Assembly (NCBI GenBank): GCA_948470475.1
Contig: OX419339.1
Span: forward strand, 4,923,697-4,987,696
Direction of reading: 5' to 3'
DNA from: Galaxea fascicularis
Lineage: Eukaryota > Cnidaria > Anthozoa > Scleractinia > Euphylliidae
DNA length: 64,000 bases
The position numbers and the translations under genes are program-made. Below the pieces are notes generated by a model, which saw only the letters and a program-made list of their open reading frames with translations, searched no databases and was not told the origin of the DNA. Shown here one piece after another: positions 57,721 through 64,000 of the stretch (its first letter is position 1; every line of letters starts with the position of its first letter).

Positions 57721-58076
57721 ATCTTCTCGATGCCTAGTGGCACTCCTAAGAGGTTACCAAGGAGGTTTCTGCGACTCAACAGAGGCTCTTGGAGACAGGT
57801 GGTCAGCCCAACCACCCTTATGTGTGTGAGAGCAGACCACAGCAACGCGAACTACGGTCCCTACTCTTTTCGATCAGTGTGTGGGTTCTTTTACGTCCCC
57901 ATCCAGTTTTACGTGGGGAGGTGAAGGAGACAAGGCCAGCAGCTTAACGTCACTGCCCACTGACTGGATCATCTGAACTAAAGTAGACGTTGAGCACACA
58001 GCCAGCATGATCTTACCAGGACCCTGGTTTGTGCACCGGTCTGAGAGTTTGAACCCGCAAATCATGAACCCACCGT
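57721..58076 (-). mobile_element. tRNA-derived SINE, family A, copy 2 (right arm)
   Basis: Mirror of 13380-13735. Confidence 0.75.
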
Positions 58077-60033
58077 GTTCCAAGTCTCCCTTCCCTTATT
58101 AGCAAGATTTGACGTTCCTCAAGATCTTACGCTTTCTGTTTTTCCTTGTTGTCGCAAGCAATCACTAAATTTAATCAAAGATGGATGGCAGAAAACAAAC
58201 AATGAAAAAAATGTACATTTTAGGTTCTGGTGCTATGCGTAAAAGCCAACTAATAGGAAACCGATTGGCAAAACACAAAGGATTAGATTTCCATGGGATT
58301 GTGGATATGTAAATGTTGTTTCACCTTTCCGTCCTGGAAAATCCCAGAAACTCGTGAGGGGCATTAAAATAATTTTTCTGTATACCTGGCAAAGGCACTA
58401 AAGAAAATCGATAGAAATCGGCAAAAATAACTGTAACAACTCTAATTGTAATAATTGTAATAATTCTTTTTGTGGTTACTGGCTGTCACCATGATGTCAT
58501 CGGGTGCGTGAGTGAGAGTGTCCGTGACTTTTCGGAAGCTTTCGGAGTAATCTCACGACGTGGTTCCGAAAACACCCCGAGATTTACCGGAGTTATTGTA
58601 ATCGATTTTCACCTTTTAACGTGGGTTGTAATGAGAATAACTGCTTTTTATACATTTTGTAATTGCTACCGTTTTATTGAATATTACATTTCAAATGAAA
58701 ATATTTGGAGATTCGAAAACGTGGCGCAAGAGACATCGTGGTACGAATGTCGAATGTCTCCGATCTCTGTGAGCCATAAGTAGTCAAAGAACATTGCAGA
58801 CTCGTTTTCCCATGTGCTTTGACGTGGCGGTCGACGTGACTATTTCGTGGTGATAATGAATCCCTCTTCGAGGACAGACCAGAAAGTGTGGTTTTGAAGT
58901 TCGTTTGACTGCTTAGACTGGGGATCCACTTTGCAAAAAAATTACAGGTTTGGATGCGAATTTTCACCGTGCTTTTATATCCTTCGATTCGTATTTCCAA
59001 ACAACTTTTATCAGTCTGATCAGTGAAGTTTGTAAAAGAACGTGCTTAATTCGAGTCAATAAATTGACCTAAATTGTGCTATACAAGAGCCTAGCAGTTC
59101 GCTTGCTTTGCTTTGCGTAGCTTTATTCGAGCCGAAAATAAAACGCCTTTGGATTTTAACGTTGCTTTTTTTTTCTTTTTTGTGTATTGAACCATGAACA
59201 ATTGCACGGACTGTCATGACATAAACTTGTGTGTTTGCCAGCGATCGAACCAACAATTTCCCTGTTTATTGACCCGTGAATAATTGGATGGCTGGCGTGT
59301 GCTTGAAACCAGTGTTCCATTGATCAAACCAAGAAGAGATAGATTCTCACTGTGGGCAACCATTCAAATTTAGTGTTACTGTATTAAACATCGACCAACA
59401 CATCCCGCGTAAACGCCTTTGGCGTCTTGTTCTTCAGTTCTTGATAACAGCAGATTTATCTTTAGTATTATGTCAGTAGACACACTTTGATCTATTTACA
59501 ATGTAATATGTGGTCCTTTGCGAGGTTATGCAGACTCGTAACGATCTTTTCACAAATCCTGAGATTTGTTTACTTAAAGCCCTTGATTACCTTAAATATC
59601 AAACAAAAACTTCAATTTCATTTATTATGCTCTACGTAATTGACTTGTAACCCATTCCCTCCAGTTATACATATCACAGTTGTCGATCGAAAGGGAGTAC
59701 TCCCAACAATCCAGATAATCAACTGTACAAAGCTACTTTACCTTAAGGGGTACCTTTTTAGGCCAGATCTCAGATGTACATAAACAAAGACAATTCGTGA
59801 ATTCTGGTGTACCATTGTGTCCACCTTTGCAATGTTGCAGCCATTGGTGGAGAGAATGTGCATGTCGAACACTCAAATTTTAAAAGAATACTTGGCAATA
59901 AACTAAAACTCCGCAACTCTTTTTGAACCATTGTGGTTGCTATTCACTACAATTAACCACATGTCCTCCTTGAGGCCTTTTATTTTACATGATCGGCACT
60001 GAAAATACGGTTATAACAAAGAAAGAATAAAGA

Positions 60034-60089
60034 CCGATACACACGAGGGGTTTTGCTCCTGGAGTATGCTAACCCCTCGTGTGTATTGG
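60034..60089. repeat. Hairpin, 19-bp stem (right arm)
   Basis: Mirror of 11367-11422, unchanged. Confidence 0.65.
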
Positions 60090-61017
60090 CCTTAAAGGTA
60101 TAAATTAAAAACGCAAAGGATCTTGGCAACCTCGCTCCCAGGGCTTTCTCTGCGCCATTTTTTCTTTCTTGGGAAACCGCTATTGCGGTTTTTAACCTAT
60201 ATTTGTTTTTTCGTTTTTCTGTGATAATATCAGGTCCTGGAGGTTTCATCGAAGAAACTGAAATTAAAATCGAAGCTTCAGACACCCGATGAACACTTGG
60301 TTAAAATAGCATGTGGTCGGCTACTCCCGTTGACCCAACAGTGTCGTAAACAGATTCGATTCAGTTCAGTCCGTAGCAATCGAATTTGGCGTTGCATTTT
60401 CGAGACAATGAATTCGTCTTTTCAACGAAATTTACACACTGTTACGAATTTTCTAATTTGAAACTGAAAGACAAGTACATATACAATTTAGTTAGAAATT
60501 TTCCTCAGTTATGCAAACCAACTTTATGCCTCAGTTGTGTGACCACTAAAACAAGCTTTCCCGGGCCTGGCAAACAAATTCATACAAATGGCAGATCCGA
60601 AGGCTTGTCACCAGAGTAATTTGCTGTTCTCTGGCAGTAAACGTTTTATTAAAGTGGTGTTTTCTCCAAAGGTTTTCGGCCTTCATCTTTTCCCGATATT
60701 ACAATAAGATCCCAAAATATTATCGAGGTATTACTTTAATCTTCCTCAGAAATTTGGGCCTTGGTCAAGCTTTGATTCCGAAACTGAAAAACTTTGTTAC
60801 GAGATAACTGTTTCGGAAAACTAAACCTTTTTTGTGTATTTCGAGATGAATTACTTCAATGAAAGTAAAAGAATGCAGCTTACGAAGCAACGAAATGTGC
60901 GTCGGTGAACTTTTTGAAGAGGAAATGAGCTTGCCGACTAAACGAGACAACTCCGGCCGATAGAAAGTTATAGTGGACTACTTGCCATTCCCCATTGGAA
61001 TGGATTTTGTATGTTAC

Positions 61018-61065
61018 GAAGAAGAAGAAGAAGAAGAAGAAGAAGAAGAAGAAGAAGAAGAAGAA
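61018..61065 (+). repeat. (GAA)16 microsatellite (right arm)
   Basis: Mirror of (TTC)15 at 10394-10438, one triplet longer. Confidence 0.9.
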
Positions 61066-61481
61066 AGAGGAGTGTTTGACCGAGAGGAAAAGTGTCCGGG
61101 AAATAGAACCACATACCATTTGTAGTTTACGATTGTTGTCGACTGCCATCGACTGCTGAAAATGTTCGAAGTCATTCGTACGCAGACACGATTTGTCCGT
61201 AGACAGTGATCTCAACTTCGAATTCCCCGTAGAAGTAGTTTTGCAATTGTTATCTACTGCAAAACATACGGAAGTTACAGTATTGCTTATAAGCCATATA
61301 TATGGATCAGAAATATTCTCGTTGTTATCTACTTTGCTTTTTGATAGCAATTCAAATATTTTTGTTCAAGTTTTTTGTTGTTGTCTACTTCTGACAGCAA
61401 CAAGGATTCAGTTGAACTGCATTGATTTGTTTTTAATCATCCAATCGATTTCTACTGATTTCTATCGAGACTACGCCAGGG

Positions 61482-62102
61482 TGTAATTAAATCAAAACGT
61501 AGACTACAAACCGGGAGGGGTAAATTTTCGAAGTACCCTCCCTTTCATTCCCCCACAGGGAAATTCCCTTAAAGGTATATCAAGCTTTTACTTTCCAACT
61601 GTTTCTTTGCTTTTACAGCTAGGTCTACAGTCAACGCGACGCGCCGTTTCTCTCCGTAAAACTTCTCAACTTCTTCTTCCTTCTACCCTCAGGCCCACAA
61701 ACACCGCCAATGACAAATGGGTTTTGTCCTTGAACCTTTTCGGCGTCTGCTAATGTCTTTTAGCAAGGAAAGGCCGTTCAGCTCCTCTTCTCTCTATTCT
61801 TTCGTCAACTTTCCAACAACTGACTGTTTGCCACTTCAACCACCAACCAGTAACCACGAAACTTACATTTATATATAGGCATAATTAGTTTAGCAATTAA
61901 CACTTAACATACATAATTATTGTAAAACGCGGTACCTTACACTCCTATGTTACTATTTTCTCCTATGTTACTTACACTCCTATGTGCTAAACACGATATC
62001 TTACAATCTTATGATAGCAACGCTTTACTAAATCAACACTTAAGAACAGTAAACTTACACGCTTTTAGTTACAGACTACGTTACAATACATCTCTAATTA
62101 CA
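61482..62102 (-). mobile_element. LTR of a Ty3/Gypsy-like retrotransposon (right arm)
   Basis: Mirror of 9357-9977; both 8-bp termini intact and the same length, 621 bp. Confidence 0.6.
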
Positions 62103-62226
62103 AACCACTGCACTGCAACGTTGAATTAACACTAGGACCATACGAAATACTAAGACCGAAAAACTGAAACAAAAAGCTAAATTAGAACATGACAAAAAAT
62201 AGAAAATTTCGTGACAGCGATGCAGT

Positions 62227-62631
62227 TGAAAAAGCGCTTTATTGTTGATGCTACTTCGGATGGCAGAGCATCGGACTGCTGAGCAGGAGGTCGCGGGCTC
62301 ATACCCCAGACCGGACCACAAACCAGGGTTCCTGGTAAGATCATGCTGGCTGTGTACCGCTCTAACGACTGCTTCAGTTCAGATAATCGCGTCATTGGAC
62401 AGTAGCCGCTAGCCTTATCTCCTACACTGTTCCACACATGAAACTGGAAGGGGATGTCAAAGAACCCACACGCCGAATGAAACTTAGAGTAGGGAACAGA
62501 AGTTCTTGGTGCTGTTTTCGTCTGCCCTCCCACACGTCAGGGGTGGGCTGGCCACTTATCCCCAGAAGCCTCTGATGGGTTACAGAAACCTCCAAGTAAA
62601 CCTCTTAGGAGGTCCCTAATCACCACTTGGC
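62227..62631 (+). mobile_element. tRNA-derived SINE, family A, copy 1 (right arm)
   Basis: Mirror of 8828-9232; here the element reads on the plus strand from GGCAGAGCATCGGACTGC. Confidence 0.75.
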
Positions 62632-63272
62632 GTGGAAAGGACTAACTTGAATGCATAATTTATGTATGAATCAATACAAACGAATTCGTTTTGAAATTCA
62701 CGACGGTGTTTATTTTTCGGAATCCTTGAAATTTGGCGGTAAAGGAAAAACCCAAACTTTCCCCAATCTTCTTAGGTATCACTGTTTAGAGATGTTTGTC
62801 CCCACCGTTTAAACGATATAGACTTTACGAGAAGTTCCTAATTCAAATAAATGGAAATTAATTGACTAGCAATCTGCAAAAACATACTAGATACCGCCAA
62901 TTGGTCGCCCTTATTATTTCAAGTAAATTTTAAACAAAAGTTATGGGCTTGTAGCCACGTTACTCCAGTTAACTGAATTGAATAACACGTGTTGGACTTA
63001 TCTGAATTAGCTAGAGCTTGAGTGGCACGGTGATTGAACGTTGTTGGCTTGCGTTCCCCAATCGTATGTTTCTCATAACCATTCACATTTTGACCTGAAA
63101 GATAGAAACCGATCGATTTGACAATATTTATTGCACAATAAAAACAGAGCGAACCACACCATATAGACAGACGGTAGGGCATCGTGACCACTCATTCAAC
63201 AGAATTTCGACTCGGATAGCAATAGAATTTGACGCTGTCGCATGCAGTCGCAAAAACAGCACAATAGGGAGC

Positions 63273-63613
63273 TTAAGCAACGACGACGGCGACTGTGACG
63301 AAAACGTCATTTCAAAATACAACTTCTCGTTTTGGTAACTTTTTTTTCGATTATTCCAATTCGTTCAACATGAGCTGTCCATGGTCTAAATTACTGTGAG
63401 CGGTGTTACAGCAAAGAAGGAAGGAAAACCTGCCGTCGTGCGAACACGTTCTCGAGAAAACCTAAACTTTGGTCATTTCACGTTGTTGTTTTTTAGAGGA
63501 CGGTAAAGAAATGTACCAAACTGTAAACGCAAGTGCAGTGGAGCGATCGTTTTTGCTCATTAATCCCATTGTTTTGTGGCGTTCTCGTTGCCGTTGCCGT
63601 GCTCGTTGCTTAA
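63273..63613. mobile_element. TTAA-bounded MITE, copy 2 (right arm)
   Basis: Mirror of 7846-8186, TTAA at 63273-63276 and 63610-63613. Confidence 0.75.
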
Positions 63614-63950
63614 AGGGGCACTGTCACGCTATTGTACCATCACTTAAAAGGTTAAAGGTGCTAATGCATCAGTGGAAACCTTAAAATCATTGTCTGGTTT
63701 TGCTCCTAAATACCGTAGTAGTGCATTGACAGCATAAGCTCCTCCATCAAAGATGACGAGGATGGAAATGGATTGAAATTTGAAAAGCTTGCCAATTTTT
63801 TCAAAATTTCAAGCTATGCGCTGAAAAATCGCCAAAAAGGTTATTATGGTTGGCTCTCCCTGCTTTTTTACACGATAACAGGTAAAAGGCAGTTATTTTG
63901 GCAGAACTGAACCAAAGACAGCAAAAATCCCGGTGACAGTGCTCATTTAA
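63610..63950. mobile_element. TTAA-bounded MITE, CACTGTCAC type (right arm)
   Basis: Mirror of 7509-7849, sharing the TTAA at 63610-63613 with the neighbouring MITE. Confidence 0.7.
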
Positions 63951-64000
63951 GCTCCCTATAATTATGTTTCGGGATTACGGTGCGTGTTTCGTGCAAGAGA

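Larger units (their letters stand above)
37500..64000 (-). repeat. Right arm of the giant inverted repeat
   Basis: Reverse complement of 7459-33395, continuing to the last base of the window, where the sequence still matches the left arm (TCTCTTGCACGAAACACGCA on its minus strand). Longer than the left arm by about 560 bp, almost all from ten extra satellite units. Confidence 0.97.

Overview
The window reads as nuclear DNA of an anthozoan cnidarian, most likely a stony coral. This rests on style, not on a host gene: tRNA-derived SINEs with intact B boxes and ATTT tails, many short foldback elements, decayed L1/Tx1-type and CR1-like LINEs, a Merlin/IS1595-like transposase with an intron, and AT-rich intergenic DNA dotted with CRE and X-box motifs. 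There is no bacterial operon, rRNA, convincing functional tRNA gene or CRISPR array. The species assignment is inference.

The dominant structure is one very large inverted repeat. Positions 7459-33395 recur in reverse complement at 37500-64000, around a unique 4,104-bp spacer (33396-37499). The right arm runs off the window edge, so about 26 kb is a minimum and the left flank (1-7458) may also be duplicated further right. Mirror coordinates: left + right = 71459 near 7.5-10.4 kb, 71456 near 10.4-16.7 kb, 71451 near 17-18.7 kb, 70895 near 20-23 kb, 70894 near 23.4-29.9 kb and 70895 from 30 kb to the centre. The arms are nearly identical by hand comparison, with scattered SNPs, a few small indels and one large length difference in a 55-bp satellite array (23 unit starts left, 33 right).

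Layout. 1-7458: unique in this window; foldback elements, two convergent arrays of a 20-bp minisatellite, two copies of a short repeat ending in a hairpin, G/C homopolymers and a TTAA-bounded MITE. Left arm 7459-33395: two abutting TTAA MITEs, a SINE, an LTR with a primer-binding-site-like sequence, a second SINE, a candidate short spliced gene, the 55-bp hairpin/G-quadruplex array, a dead L1/Tx1-type LINE (22.0-26.3 kb) carrying nested insertions, two further SINE families, a 24-bp minisatellite and several MITEs. Spacer 33396-37499: a frameshifted Merlin-like transposase and a CR1-like LINE fragment split by a TIR-bounded insertion. Right arm 37500-64000: the same items mirrored.

No recognisable intact host protein gene was found. 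Long open frames in the satellites are open in several frames at once because the units lack stops, and are not genes. The only gene-like signal outside transposons is a possible tiny spliced gene (exons near 7384, 13900 and 16694), offered with low confidence. Whether the palindrome is real (recent inverted duplication or conversion-maintained arms) or two haplotypes joined head-to-head in assembly cannot be decided from sequence alone.
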